Assembly: GCA_040752915.1 (NCBI GenBank)
Contig: JBFMHB010000015.1
Coordinates: 1 to 48,767, forward strand
DNA length: 48,767 nucleotides
Source of the DNA: Acidobacteriota bacterium
Lineage (GTDB): Bacteria; Acidobacteriota; UBA4820; DSQY01
Direction: 5' to 3'
Made by a program: the position numbers and the translations under genes. Below are positions 33,269 through 42,120 of this stretch, one piece after another. The first letter of the stretch is position 1, and each line of letters starts with the position of its first letter. Under the pieces are notes generated by a model. That model worked only from the letters and a program-made list of their open reading frames with translations. It ran no database searches and had not been told where the DNA came from.

Positions 33269-34215
33269 ACGTTCTGGTCACGGGCGCCGCTGGGTTCATC
33301 GGCTCCCACCTCTCCGAGGCCCTTCTCGCGGCCGGCCATGCGGTTACGGGCGTGGACAATTTTGACCCGTATTACGACAGGGCCGTCAAGGAGAGAAACC
33401 TGAAGGGGAGCCTCCTCCAGCCGGGCTTCCGCTTCGTCGAACTGGACCTGAAGGACGCCCCCGCCGTCCGGGCCCTCATGGCCCAGGGCTGGGACCGCGT
33501 GGTTCACCTCGCCGGAAGGGGGGGGGTGCGGCGGTCGATCCTGGAACCACAGGCCTACCTCGAGAACAACCTCGTGGCCACGGGCAACATCCTGGAGGCC
33601 ATGCGGGAAACGGGGCTGGACCGCCTCGTTTTCGCCTCCACCTCGAGCGTGTACGGCAACCGAAGCCCGATCCCTTTCCGGGAGGACGCTCGGGCCGACT
33701 GGCCCATCTCGCCCTACTCCGCATCGAAGAAGGCCTGCGAAGTCCTGGCCTACGCCTACCACCACCTGCACGCCCTCCACGTCTACGTCCTCAGGTTCTT
33801 CACCGTGTACGGCCCGCGCCAGCGGCCCGACATGGCCATCCACAAGTTCGTGAGGGCCGTCACCCGCGGGGAGGCCATCGAGCGTTTCGGGGACGGCTCC
33901 ACGGAGAGGGACTATACTTACGTCGACGACATCGTGGCCGCGGTGGTCAGAGCGGTCGAGCGGGTCGAAGGGTATGAGATCATCAACATCGGGGGTGCCC
34001 AGACGACGTCTCTTTCCCGCCTGATTGAACTGATCGAGGACGGTACGGGAGAGACGGCCCGCATCGTCGAAAAACCCCTGCCGCCTGGAGACGTGGTGCG
34101 CACCTATGCCGACACGTCCAAGGCCGGGCGGCTCTTGGACTTCAAGGCGGAGGTCCCCGTCGAAGAGGGGCTCCGCCGCTTCATCCGCTGGTACCGCGAG
34201 GAGCCATTGCCATGA
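33265..34215 (+). CDS. NAD-dependent nucleotide-sugar epimerase (UDP-glucuronate 4-epimerase-like)
   Basis: 316-residue extended short-chain dehydrogenase/epimerase. Rossmann motif GAAGFIGSH (7-15), catalytic Ser in STSSVYG, YSASK (Tyr/Lys pair) and the substrate motif RFFTVYGPRQRPDMAIHKF, which is typical of UDP-glucuronate 4-epimerases. It should convert UDP-glucuronate to UDP-galacturonate. The next gene makes UDP-glucuronate, so the two form a logical two-step pathway toward galacturonate in envelope polysaccharide or lipopolysaccharide. Start and stop both overlap neighbours by 4 bp. Other 4-epimerases of this family cannot be fully excluded. Confidence 0.85.
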   Translation: MNVLVTGAAGFIGSHLSEALLAAGHAVTGVDNFDPYYDRAVKERNLKGSLLQPGFRFVELDLKDAPAVRALMAQGWDRVVHLAGRGGVRRSILEPQAYLENNLVATGNILEAMRETGLDRLVFASTSSVYGNRSPIPFREDARADWPISPYSASKKACEVLAYAYHHLHALHVYVLRFFTVYGPRQRPDMAIHKFVRAVTRGEAIERFGDGSTERDYTYVDDIVAAVVRAVERVEGYEIINIGGAQTTSLSRLIELIEDGTGETARIVEKPLPPGDVVRTYADTSKAGRLLDFKAEVPVEEGLRRFIRWYREEPLP

Positions 34216-35510
34216 ATGTAACGGTCATCGGTACGGGCTACGTGGGGCTCGTGACGGGCGCTTGCCTGGCCCACTTCGGATTGGACGTGACCTGCGCCGA
34301 CCTCGACGCCGGGAAGATCCAGAAGCTCCGCCAGGGACTGATCCCCATCTATGAGCCGGGTCTGGAGGAAGTGGTCTCGCGCAACGTCCAGGCGGGCCGC
34401 CTCCGCTTCACGGAGGATGTGGCCGCGGCGATTCCCGACGCGGAAGTTGTGTTCCTCGCCGTGGGCACGCCGCCGCTGCCGGACGGGAGCGCCGACATGC
34501 GGTATGTCTTCGGCGCCGTACAGACCATTTCGGAGGGCCACCGGCGCTACCAGGTCATTGTCACAAAGAGCACCGTTCCCGTGGGCACGGGCGCGAAGAT
34601 CGAAGCGCTGATGGCGGAGCGCCACCCGAGGGACAGCTTCTCGGTGGTCTCGAACCCCGAGTTCCTCCGGGAGGGCTCCGCGGTGGCCGACTTCATGAGG
34701 CCCGAGCGCATCGTCGTGGGATGCGACGATCCCAAGGCGCTCGAAATCATGCGCCGGCTGTACAAGCCCCAGACGGACCAGAGCATCCAGATGCTCACGA
34801 CGAACCGGGTCACGGCCGAACTCATCAAGTATGCCAGCAACGCTTTCCTGGCCGTGAAAATCTCCTTCATCAACGAGGTCTCGCGGCTCTGCGAGGAGGT
34901 GGGGGCCGACGTGATGGACGTGGCCCGGGGAATGGGGATGGATTCCCGCATCGGTCCGCGCTTTCTCCACCCGGGGCCCGGCTACGGCGGCTCCTGCTTC
35001 CCGAAAGACACGAGGGCGCTTCTCGACGTGGCCCGGGCGAGAAAGGTGGGACTGCGGGTCGTGGATGCGGCCGTGGCCGCCAACGAGGACCAGATCCAGC
35101 GCGCCCTGAACAAGATTCAAAAGGCTTTCGGCATCATAGCGGGGGCGCGCGTGGCGCTCCTCGGCCTCGCGTTCAAGAGCGACACCGACGACATCCGCGA
35201 ATCTCCCGCCATGAAGATCGCCGGGGCCCTGCTCGATGCCGGGGCCGTCGTTCGAGCCTTTGATCCGGCGGCCGCCGAGAACGCCGCCGCCGTCCTTCCG
35301 GCGCTGGCTTTCGCCAAGGACCCCTACGACGCCGCCGCAGGATCGGACGGCGTCGTGGTCGCCACCGAGTGGAACGAATTCAAGAGGCTCGATCTGCAAC
35401 GGTTAAAGGCGAGTCTGAAAACGCCGCTCATCGTGGACCTGCGGAACCTCTACGATCCAAGGGAAATTCGTGAAGCCGGGTTCACCTACGTCTCCGTGGG
35501 CCGCCCCTGA
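34212..35510 (+). CDS. ugd: UDP-glucose 6-dehydrogenase
   Basis: 432 residues. Oxidises UDP-glucose twice with NAD to UDP-glucuronate. N-terminal NAD motif GTGYVGL (7-13), central ITKSTVPVGTG-like VTKSTVPVGTG, substrate-binding NPEFLREGSAV, catalytic Cys in GYGGSCFPKDT (about 259) and C-terminal LGLAFKSDTDDIRESPA. It supplies the substrate for the epimerase encoded immediately upstream (4-bp overlap). A gap of about 120-136 bp without a clear hairpin separates it from trmB. Confidence 0.96.
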   Translation: MNVTVIGTGYVGLVTGACLAHFGLDVTCADLDAGKIQKLRQGLIPIYEPGLEEVVSRNVQAGRLRFTEDVAAAIPDAEVVFLAVGTPPLPDGSADMRYVFGAVQTISEGHRRYQVIVTKSTVPVGTGAKIEALMAERHPRDSFSVVSNPEFLREGSAVADFMRPERIVVGCDDPKALEIMRRLYKPQTDQSIQMLTTNRVTAELIKYASNAFLAVKISFINEVSRLCEEVGADVMDVARGMGMDSRIGPRFLHPGPGYGGSCFPKDTRALLDVARARKVGLRVVDAAVAANEDQIQRALNKIQKAFGIIAGARVALLGLAFKSDTDDIRESPAMKIAGALLDAGAVVRAFDPAAAENAAAVLPALAFAKDPYDAAAGSDGVVVATEWNEFKRLDLQRLKASLKTPLIVDLRNLYDPREIREAGFTYVSVGRP

Positions 35511-35645
35511 GCCGGTCTCCCGCCGGTCCGGGTGTGACCTCCACGGCCGGCTGCCCGTGGCGTTCCGCCGGGAGCGGCGCCCGGGGTCCGCGTCGCCTTC
35601 GGGGAAGGTCGTCGGTCGCTCCCCCCGCCGGTGCGGGGTAGACCC

Positions 35646-36320
35646 TTGAGCGGGAAGATCACGCGAGGCTCCTCGGAACTCTGGAGGATCCCTAGCCCCC
35701 TGTGGAAGCGCATCGATCCGGCGCGGCTTCTTTTGGGGGATTGGTGGAAGGAGGTGGATCACCCCGTCGCATGGGATGAACTCCTGCCCGGGGGGGCCAT
35801 GCACCTGGACGTGGGGTTCGGGGGAGGGGAGTTCCTGCTTGGCATGGCAAGACTCCACCCGGATCGCCGGTTCGTGGGAGTGGAGCGTTTCGCGGAGGGC
35901 CACAGGAACCTGGTGAAAAACGTCCTCCGAATGGGTCTGGAAAACGTCGTGTCCGCCGTGGGCGATGCCCACGTGGTCGTTGGGATCTGCTTCGCCGACG
36001 GAAGCCTGGATGGGGTGACGCTCAACTTTTCCGACCCGTGGCCCAAGGCCCGCCACGCTTCGAGGCGCTTGTTCACGGAAGAGTTCCTGGGGCTTGCGGC
36101 CCGTAAACTCCGGCCGGGTGGACGTCTTTGCCTTGCCACCGACGACGCCGCCTACGCGGAGCAGGCGCTCGGGGATCTTGCCAAAGTCCCCCTCCTGGCC
36201 TCTACCCATCCGGAAGTGCGCTGGATGGATGTCTCGCCCTATCCCCTGCGAACCCGCTATGAAGAGAAGTGGATTCGAGAGGGCCGCCCGTTGCACTATT
36301 TTGTTTATGGGAGAAGGTGA
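35646..36320 (+). CDS. trmB: tRNA (guanine-N7-)-methyltransferase
   Basis: About 224 residues. It methylates G46 in the tRNA variable loop with S-adenosylmethionine. SAM site LDVGFGGGEFLLGMA, GVERF in place of GxEi, and the family signature FSDPWPKARHASRRL are all present. The C-terminus ends YEEKW.REGRPLHYF, typical of TrmB. The start is uncertain: TTG at 35646 has GGGG-TAGACCC upstream, while GTG at 35631 adds five residues without a ribosome site. It is followed 3 bp later by a small unknown gene in the same direction. Confidence 0.9.
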   Translation: MSGKITRGSSELWRIPSPLWKRIDPARLLLGDWWKEVDHPVAWDELLPGGAMHLDVGFGGGEFLLGMARLHPDRRFVGVERFAEGHRNLVKNVLRMGLENVVSAVGDAHVVVGICFADGSLDGVTLNFSDPWPKARHASRRLFTEEFLGLAARKLRPGGRLCLATDDAAYAEQALGDLAKVPLLASTHPEVRWMDVSPYPLRTRYEEKWIREGRPLHYFVYGRR

Positions 36321-36323
36321 TCC

Positions 36324-36722
36324 ATGCCCCACGCCAAGTTCGTTGGGGAAATCCGGCTGCCTGACGTTTGGAAGAGCCCGCCCTCCCTGTGTTTTTCCGT
36401 TCCCGAAGAGGACCTCCACGTCAAGTTTGTGGAGGCGTTTCTGGGAGGTGGGGAAAGGAGTCTCCTCCTTCGGTACGTGGTGGCGGAGGGTCGCCTGACC
36501 CAGACCGTCGGGTACCTCCTCGCCGTCGCCGACGACGGGTGGATCCTGAAGTTGGACACAGCGTGTCCGACCCTTCGGTCCCCAGGCGTCAAGCTTCTTC
36601 TCGCGACGGTGGCGGCCTGGCTGGAGCGGAGGGGTCTGGACGTCCAGTCCACCACCGTGGAGGCCTTCCGGGTCCGGGGGGCCTTCTACGCGGAGCACTC
36701 GGAGGAAGGCGGAACGATCTAG
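36324..36722 (+). CDS. Small protein of unknown function after trmB
   Basis: 132 residues, not recognised. No signal peptide, membrane segment or known motif. It has an alternating strand/helix look (LLLRYVVAEGRLTQTVGYLLAV, then KLLLATVAAWLERRGL) and one Cys pair far apart. The start ATG at 36324 has GGAGAAGGTG upstream and lies 3 bp after the trmB stop, so it is translated from the same message. It overlaps no convincing reading frame on the other strand. It is convergent with the GGDEF gene, 25 bp away. Confidence 0.65.
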   Translation: MPHAKFVGEIRLPDVWKSPPSLCFSVPEEDLHVKFVEAFLGGGERSLLLRYVVAEGRLTQTVGYLLAVADDGWILKLDTACPTLRSPGVKLLLATVAAWLERRGLDVQSTTVEAFRVRGAFYAEHSEEGGTI

Positions 36723-36747
36723 CCTCCTTGCCCCGGGAAAGGGTGGA

Positions 36748-38499
36748 TCAGAGCGCCGTGTCCTCGACGGTATGGCGCCGGATCTTGGCCCGGTAGAGGC
36801 AGGCGTCGATCTTCCGGATCACGTCCTCCACGTGGACGCCCTCGGTCTCCCCGGAAGACCATAGAGCCCCGATGCTGACGGACGTGCGGATCTGACTCCC
36901 CGATTCGAAGAGAACCAGGCGGTCCACGGCCTCCAGGATCCGCTCCGCCACGGAGCGGGTCACGGCGCGGTCCGCGCCCTTGAGGAGGATCGCGAACTCG
37001 TCTCCGCCGTAGCGGCACGGGATGTCACCGGCTCGGCACTGGTGCTGGATATTCGTGCCCAAGACCTGGAGGTACCGGTCCCCCGTGATGTGGCCGTACC
37101 GGTCGTTGACGGACTTGAAATCGTCGCAGTCCAGAAACAGGAGCCCGAACGGCTCCCGCCTGGCCAGGCACGCGGCGAGGCTCTCCTCGAAAAAGCTCTT
37201 GTTGAAGAGGCGGGTCAGGCCATCCTGGGTGGCCCTCTTGTACAGTCTGGCTCCTACGACGGCGGCGGACAATTGCTGGACAAAGGCCAGGAACAGCTCC
37301 CGGTGAAAGGGCTTGTACACGCGCGGAGCGTCGCGCTGAACCGAGAAAACGCCGATGCACCGGGCGTTGTCCAGCAGGGGCGCCATGAACACGCTTCGAA
37401 TCCGCTGGGTTTGGGAACCTTCCCTGTGGGTGATGCGCATCCACTGCTTCTCGCCGAGAAGGTCATCGATGAATAGGGGTTCGGCGGTCTGGATGACGCG
37501 GCCGGTCAGCCCTCGATCCAGGTCCGCGTCGCCCAGGGACAACTCGCGCCCGTGGTCCACGGCTCGCGCGAACTGGACGCGCCCGCTCCGTTCGTCCAGA
37601 AGCGCCAGAAAAAAAGTGTCCGCGCCGAACAGCTCCAGACACACGCGCTTGACCACCTCCATCACCTGCGGGAGGTTCAGGGTCGTGTGGAGATCGGCGG
37701 TGTACGTGTTGAGCCTGCGGACGAGATCGAACTGGGTCAGCAGGTTCTTGGTCTGGACCGAGAGCCTGTTGAGCACGACGACCAGAACCACGAGCACGGG
37801 GAGCAAGAGGAGAACCACCTCGGAGGCGTCGGCCTGGGAGAGGAGGGCGAATCCGGCCCCGGAAAGGACCGAAATGGCGTGGATGGCCCCGTCCAGGAAC
37901 GCCTCCCTGGGGAGCTGACGGAGGCTTCGGAGGCCCGCACGGGCGAAATCCATGGGGAGAAACAGGAGATTGTTGAGAAAGGTGAAGGCCAGCCAGAAGG
38001 CGCACAGGCCCAGCATCTGGTTCCGCCAGGTGGCCGCAAAAAACCCGTCCGCTCCGACGAACGCGTCCATGGCGATGCCGGCGCCCCAGAGGGATAGGCC
38101 GAGCACGAACGTGTTCGTCCACTTCCGAAAGGCCACGTCCAGTCTCACGGGCTCCTCGGACGAAGCCATGGCGTGCACGATCAGGATGCACGAGGCGATG
38201 AGGATGCTCAGAAGCGCGGTGGGGAAGCCGTAGCACAAGAGGGCGTACAGGTAGATCGAAAGCTCGAGGGAAAGGGTGTAGTTCTCGAAGATCCGCAGGC
38301 CCAGCGTGCTCGCACCCCCGGCGAGGGCTCCGAGAAGCAGGAGCGGGCCCCAAGGCAGGGTGGAGGCCTCGTGAACGGCGATGGCCCCGGAGAGGAGCAG
38401 GGCGGCCCACCCGTACAGAAAATACAGCCGGCGGACGCCGGGCGGCCCCTGGGACGCCTGGGTGAATTCCTTCCACGCGGAGACCAATCTCTCGGTCAT
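36748..38499 (-). CDS. Membrane GAF-GGDEF diguanylate cyclase
   Basis: 583 residues. About seven hydrophobic segments (25-245) form an N-terminal membrane sensor, a linker leads to a GAF domain (about 260-400) and a GGDEF domain ends the protein (about 415-575). The active-site motif is RYGGDEF. The RxxD inhibitory site (RAGD) lies exactly five residues before it, so product inhibition by c-di-GMP is expected. It synthesises c-di-GMP from GTP. Its start overlaps the HD-GYP stop by 4 bp, so a synthase and a putative degradation protein are translated together. It is convergent with the small gene after trmB. Confidence 0.93.
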   Translation of the reverse strand: MTERLVSAWKEFTQASQGPPGVRRLYFLYGWAALLLSGAIAVHEASTLPWGPLLLLGALAGGASTLGLRIFENYTLSLELSIYLYALLCYGFPTALLSILIASCILIVHAMASSEEPVRLDVAFRKWTNTFVLGLSLWGAGIAMDAFVGADGFFAATWRNQMLGLCAFWLAFTFLNNLLFLPMDFARAGLRSLRQLPREAFLDGAIHAISVLSGAGFALLSQADASEVVLLLLPVLVVLVVVLNRLSVQTKNLLTQFDLVRRLNTYTADLHTTLNLPQVMEVVKRVCLELFGADTFFLALLDERSGRVQFARAVDHGRELSLGDADLDRGLTGRVIQTAEPLFIDDLLGEKQWMRITHREGSQTQRIRSVFMAPLLDNARCIGVFSVQRDAPRVYKPFHRELFLAFVQQLSAAVVGARLYKRATQDGLTRLFNKSFFEESLAACLARREPFGLLFLDCDDFKSVNDRYGHITGDRYLQVLGTNIQHQCRAGDIPCRYGGDEFAILLKGADRAVTRSVAERILEAVDRLVLFESGSQIRTSVSIGALWSSGETEGVHVEDVIRKIDACLYRAKIRRHTVEDTAL

Positions 38500-40088
38500 C
38501 GGGAGTCCGCCTGCACGACCTGGATCAACGCGTCAACTACGTCCCGATGATAGATCCTTCCGGCGCCGCTGACCAGTTCCGCCAGGGCGGTGACCTTTGC
38601 CTTGGGCTCCTTGTAGCGGCGGTTGGGGGTCACGGAGGCCTCGTAGGCGTCGCAGACCGCGATGACGGCGGCCATGTCCGAGGGAGGCCGGCCCTCTGGG
38701 TATCCCGACCCGTCCATGGCCTCGTGATGCTGTTCCACGACCTCGGCCACGTCAGGCATTCCGATGGCCCGCAAGAGGTCTCCCCCGTGGCGGGCATGTT
38801 CTCGAAGAATGTCCATTTCCTTTGGCGTGAGGGGGGCGATCTTGTTCAGGAGGGACCAGGGAATCCGCAGCTTCCCGATGTCGTGGAGAAGACCGGCCTC
38901 CTGAAGTACGTCCATCGGGACGCTCCACCCTCCCCCGTTGCAGAGCCGCTCGGCCAATCTCCCCGCGAGGAGGCTCACGCCCCTCGCGTGGGACCTCCCC
39001 GTGTACCAGTCCTTCTCCTCGAGAAGCCGAACGAGATCGCGGATCAGGTCCTCCCGCGTGGAGGCGCCCGCGCCGTGGAGGCCGCGGAGGACAAGGAGGG
39101 CCTGCTCCAGGACGAACTGCTCCTCCGCGGGGTAACACTGGCCGACGCTTTCGCGCACGGCCTTGCGGATCCAGTGGTACGCCCCATCCCAATCCCCCTC
39201 CCGGCTGAACGCGACGGACATGAGCCGGCTTTGGGAGGCCTGAAGAGAAAAGCGGTAGGGACCCGAGGCCTGAGGATCGAAGTAGAGCTGGGTCAAGATC
39301 TCGCGGGCCTGCGCGAACCTGTCCTCGAGGATCGCCAGCTCCGCCGTGTCCTGGAGGTAAAGCTGCCGGAAACCGAGGTCCAGGGGATAGGTCTCCATTT
39401 CCTCCAGGGCGGAGCGGGCGGCGGCGACGACGGAGGCCTTTTCCCGGCCCTCCGATGCGAACCCCCTTCGGAGCAGGACATCGATCCGATTGAGGCGCTC
39501 CTGGCCGAGAAAGTCGGATCGCCCCAGCCCGGCCCACTTCTGGAGTTCCTCCTCCGGAAGGGTCTGGGCCATGGCTTCGGCATCGAGGAACGAAGCCTGG
39601 GCGGAGTCGAAATCGCCCGCGCAGGTGTGGATGATCCCCTCGGTGTTGATGAGGTTCGCGAGGGCGGCGGAGGGGCGTCCGCGGGCCGCGGCGCGGCCCT
39701 CCCGGCAGTACTCCAGGGCCTCGTCGAAATGGTAGAAATTGCGGGCCGAAGCGGCCACGGCGGTTGTGGACCGCAGGTACCGATCCGTCTCGCCCGCCTC
39801 GAACAGGACGGGGCGCCACTGTTTGGCGAGGCTGTAACGGTCGATGTCGGCCCCCTTCGCGAAGAGAAGCCTCCAGAGGGGCCCCAGCACCTCGTCCCAC
39901 TGGTCCGCGGGGGGGCGCTGGGAGGCCGGCAGGGTGGCGACGAGGCCCAGGATATTCTGAAGGTGGGCGATGATCCGGGCGTGCTCGTCCAGGGACTCGG
40001 CCGATGCCTGGGGGAGCGGCGGGCGTCTGCGAATCTCGCGGACGGCCTCGGAGATCATCTGGAATTCGGCCCCCCAGGTCTTCGCCAA
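38496..40088 (-). CDS. HD-GYP domain protein with long TPR-like N-terminus
   Basis: 530 residues. Residues about 1-350 are helical with TPR-like repeats (ALEYCREGRAAA, FDSAQASFLDAEAM). The C-terminal HD-GYP domain (about 370-520) has LLHDIGKLRIPWSLLNK, HARHGGDLL and HHEAMDGSGYPEG, the metal and GYP motifs of c-di-GMP phosphodiesterases. No receiver domain is present, unlike many HD-GYP response regulators. Start: TTG at 40088 has GGAGG six bases upstream, better than the ATG at 40058. A TACAAT -10-like element lies 26 bases upstream (40115-40120). Its stop overlaps the start of the GGDEF gene. Confidence 0.9.
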   Translation of the reverse strand: MAKTWGAEFQMISEAVREIRRRPPLPQASAESLDEHARIIAHLQNILGLVATLPASQRPPADQWDEVLGPLWRLLFAKGADIDRYSLAKQWRPVLFEAGETDRYLRSTTAVAASARNFYHFDEALEYCREGRAAARGRPSAALANLINTEGIIHTCAGDFDSAQASFLDAEAMAQTLPEEELQKWAGLGRSDFLGQERLNRIDVLLRRGFASEGREKASVVAAARSALEEMETYPLDLGFRQLYLQDTAELAILEDRFAQAREILTQLYFDPQASGPYRFSLQASQSRLMSVAFSREGDWDGAYHWIRKAVRESVGQCYPAEEQFVLEQALLVLRGLHGAGASTREDLIRDLVRLLEEKDWYTGRSHARGVSLLAGRLAERLCNGGGWSVPMDVLQEAGLLHDIGKLRIPWSLLNKIAPLTPKEMDILREHARHGGDLLRAIGMPDVAEVVEQHHEAMDGSGYPEGRPPSDMAAVIAVCDAYEASVTPNRRYKEPKAKVTALAELVSGAGRIYHRDVVDALIQVVQADSR

Positions 40089-40112
40089 CGGCGACCTCCG
40101 CCAACGGTTCCG

Positions 40113-41060
40113 CTATTGTACGGCTCGCGGCGATCCCGCGCCACGGGCGGGCGCTCCTCCTCCCCCGTCGAGGCCCGGCGCGGGGAGGCGGTGGTCCAGC
40201 CCGTAGGCCAGTTCGGCCCCCAGCAGGACGATGCACCAGGTGTAGTAGATCCATAGAAGGCCGATGGGGACGAACGCCAGGGATCCGTAAAGCCGCCCCA
40301 CCACCGAGCCCTTGAAGACGTGGATGGCGTAGAGGCTGAGTCCCACCTTCGCCGCCTCCCACAGAAGACCGGCGATGGCCGAGGCCACGAGGGCGGGTAT
40401 CCCGCCCACGGGGGCCCGTGGAAGTACGGCGTAGAGGAAGAAGAGGCCCGACACCGTGACGAGGTAGGGCAGGGCGAGGCGCGTGAAACCCGAAAGGGGA
40501 TCTCCGAGGCGGCCGAAAAGGGAGAAGGACAGTCCGGCGGCGGCGGAGAGTACGAGGAGCCCGATCCAGAGGAGGAGTATCTTGACGAGGGAGGCGCGGG
40601 ACCGGCTCGGCGCGTGCAGAATGAACCTCAGGTTTCTCTGGACGGTTGCCATCAGCGAGGTCCCCGCCAGGAGGAGCAGGGCAAGGGCCACGATTCCCGA
40701 AGCCCCGCTGCCCAGCGCGCCGAGGTTGGCCCTCAAGGACGAGACGATTTCGAGGGCCACGCCCTGGGCAGAGGGCGTGACCAGCTGCTCCACGAGGACT
40801 CTCTCCATCCGGTCCAGTTCCCCCGAAAGGAGGGAGGTGCGGCTCGCGATGTACAGAAACAGGCCGGCGACCGGGAAGAGGCTAATGAGCGTGAAGAAGG
40901 AAAGCGCCGCGCTGCGCGACAGGACCTGGTCCTCCCGGGCTTTCCGCGCCACGAATCCGGCGAGGGCGACGGAGCCCGCCGCGGCGGATCGAAGGGCTCC
41001 CCAGGTTTGAGCCCGTCGTTCGTGCAGTCTTTGTAAAAGGCCCTTCCAGGTATGCCTCAC
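40113..41060 (-). CDS. YihY/BrkB family inner membrane protein
   Basis: 315 residues with about six transmembrane helices. Family motifs DQVLSRSAALSFFTLISLFP (about 40-60), GTSLMATVQRNLRFI and the C-terminal GLLWIYYTWCIVLLGAEL are diagnostic of the YihY (UPF0761/BrkB) family, whose biochemical role is not settled. The GTG start at 41060 overlaps the kinase stop (GTGA), indicating coupling to the Ser/Thr kinase; the open frame upstream of it has no support. It ends 24 bp before the HD-GYP start. Confidence 0.88.
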   Translation of the reverse strand: MRHTWKGLLQRLHERRAQTWGALRSAAAGSVALAGFVARKAREDQVLSRSAALSFFTLISLFPVAGLFLYIASRTSLLSGELDRMERVLVEQLVTPSAQGVALEIVSSLRANLGALGSGASGIVALALLLLAGTSLMATVQRNLRFILHAPSRSRASLVKILLLWIGLLVLSAAAGLSFSLFGRLGDPLSGFTRLALPYLVTVSGLFFLYAVLPRAPVGGIPALVASAIAGLLWEAAKVGLSLYAIHVFKGSVVGRLYGSLAFVPIGLLWIYYTWCIVLLGAELAYGLDHRLPAPGLDGGGGAPARGAGSPRAVQ

Positions 41061-42001
41061 TGCCTCTGACCGCAAAAGGGGCACTGGACGGCCCTGCGGG
41101 GGAGGGGCCGCCGGCAGTGAAAGCAAAAAGCCTCGCGGGGCGCATCGCGGGCCGCGATCCGCTCGCGGATCTCCTTCAGCTCTCTCTCTTTTCGGGGAGA
41201 CAGGCGAAGGTGCTTGAGATCCGTCAGGAGGTCGTCCGCGGAACGGTACCTCTGGGAGAGGTCCCTGGCCATGGCCCGCGCCACGACATCGGAAAAGGCC
41301 TTGCTGACCTGGCGGTTCTTGAGATTAGGCGGCGTGAACCGACCCGCGGCCACGAGTTCCTCGATCTTCGCCGGGTTGATATCGAAAAAGGGCAGGACGC
41401 CGGTGACCATCTCGTAGAGCATGACCCCGATGGAGTAGACGTCGGAGGCAAAGGTGGCGCGTCCCTGGAAGTGCTCGGGCGCCATGTACGGCGGAGACCC
41501 GATTCGGGTGGACGCGTAGGGATCCCGCTCCAACAGGCGGGAGATGGAGAAGTCCACCACCTTGGCCGTGCCGTCCCGGGTGAGGAGAACGTTGGAGGGA
41601 CGCAGGTCTCGGTGGAGGAGGTTCCTCGAGTGGGCGTAGCGGACGGCATCCGTGATCTGGATGGCCCAGGTGAGGGCCTGGGGCTCCTCGATGCGGGCCT
41701 CGCGGGTCAGCTTCTCGGCGAGGGATTCGCCCTCCACGTACTCCATCACGATGTAAAAGACGCTGGTTTCCGGGTCGCGGTCCGCCGTCAGGACGGAGAC
41801 AATGTGGGGATGACTCAAGGGCGCCATGAGGCGCGCCTCGGCGGCGATCTCCTCCTCGGCCAGGTTCTGCCGGTGGGGGATCTTGAGGGCGACCATTTTT
41901 CCGATGACCGTGTCTTCGGCCAGGTAAACGGCGCCGAAGCCCCCGTTTCCCAGGGGCTTTTCTACCCGGTACTTCCCCACGCGCTGGTCTTTTAGGAACA
42001 T
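41057..42001 (-). CDS. Hanks-type Ser/Thr protein kinase with C-terminal zinc ribbon
   Basis: 314 residues, no transmembrane segment. Gly loop GNGGFG (18-23), Lys40 in ALKI, catalytic HRDLRPSN (130-137), DFS (150-152) and APE (174-176). The loop has Arg134 where HRDLK is usual, and DFS replaces DFG. These are unusual but metal and catalytic Asp132 and Asp150 remain, so activity is plausible. The C-terminal CFHC...CPFC pair (C293, C296, C307, C310) is a zinc ribbon. Start ATG at 42001 with GGGGAGGG close by and a TATACT -10 box at 42025-42020. The stop overlaps the YihY start. Confidence 0.9.
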   Translation of the reverse strand: MFLKDQRVGKYRVEKPLGNGGFGAVYLAEDTVIGKMVALKIPHRQNLAEEEIAAEARLMAPLSHPHIVSVLTADRDPETSVFYIVMEYVEGESLAEKLTREARIEEPQALTWAIQITDAVRYAHSRNLLHRDLRPSNVLLTRDGTAKVVDFSISRLLERDPYASTRIGSPPYMAPEHFQGRATFASDVYSIGVMLYEMVTGVLPFFDINPAKIEELVAAGRFTPPNLKNRQVSKAFSDVVARAMARDLSQRYRSADDLLTDLKHLRLSPRKERELKEIRERIAARDAPREAFCFHCRRPLPRRAVQCPFCGQRQ

Positions 42002-42019
42002 GCCCTCCCCGCTGAAGCC

Positions 42020-42027
42020 AGTATACT
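42020..42027. promoter_or_regulatory. Palindromic -10 element between divergent kinase and secreted-protein genes
   Basis: AGTATACT reads as TATACT on both strands. On the minus strand it ends 18 bases before the kinase ATG at 42001. On the plus strand it lies 93 bases before the ATG of the secreted protein gene at 42121. No good -35 boxes are visible on either strand. Confidence 0.4.
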
Positions 42028-42120
42028 ACGCCGGCCCGCACGGCGGACCAGGGGGGCGGGGGACTTGCACGAGGGTGGCGTCCGGTTCAAAATCTCTTCT
42101 TTCGGCTTCCGGAGGTGTGC

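Noticed and set aside
35511-35645. Terminator or small gene between ugd and trmB
   Set aside because: GC-rich with only short imperfect inverted repeats and no T-run; no supported reading frame.
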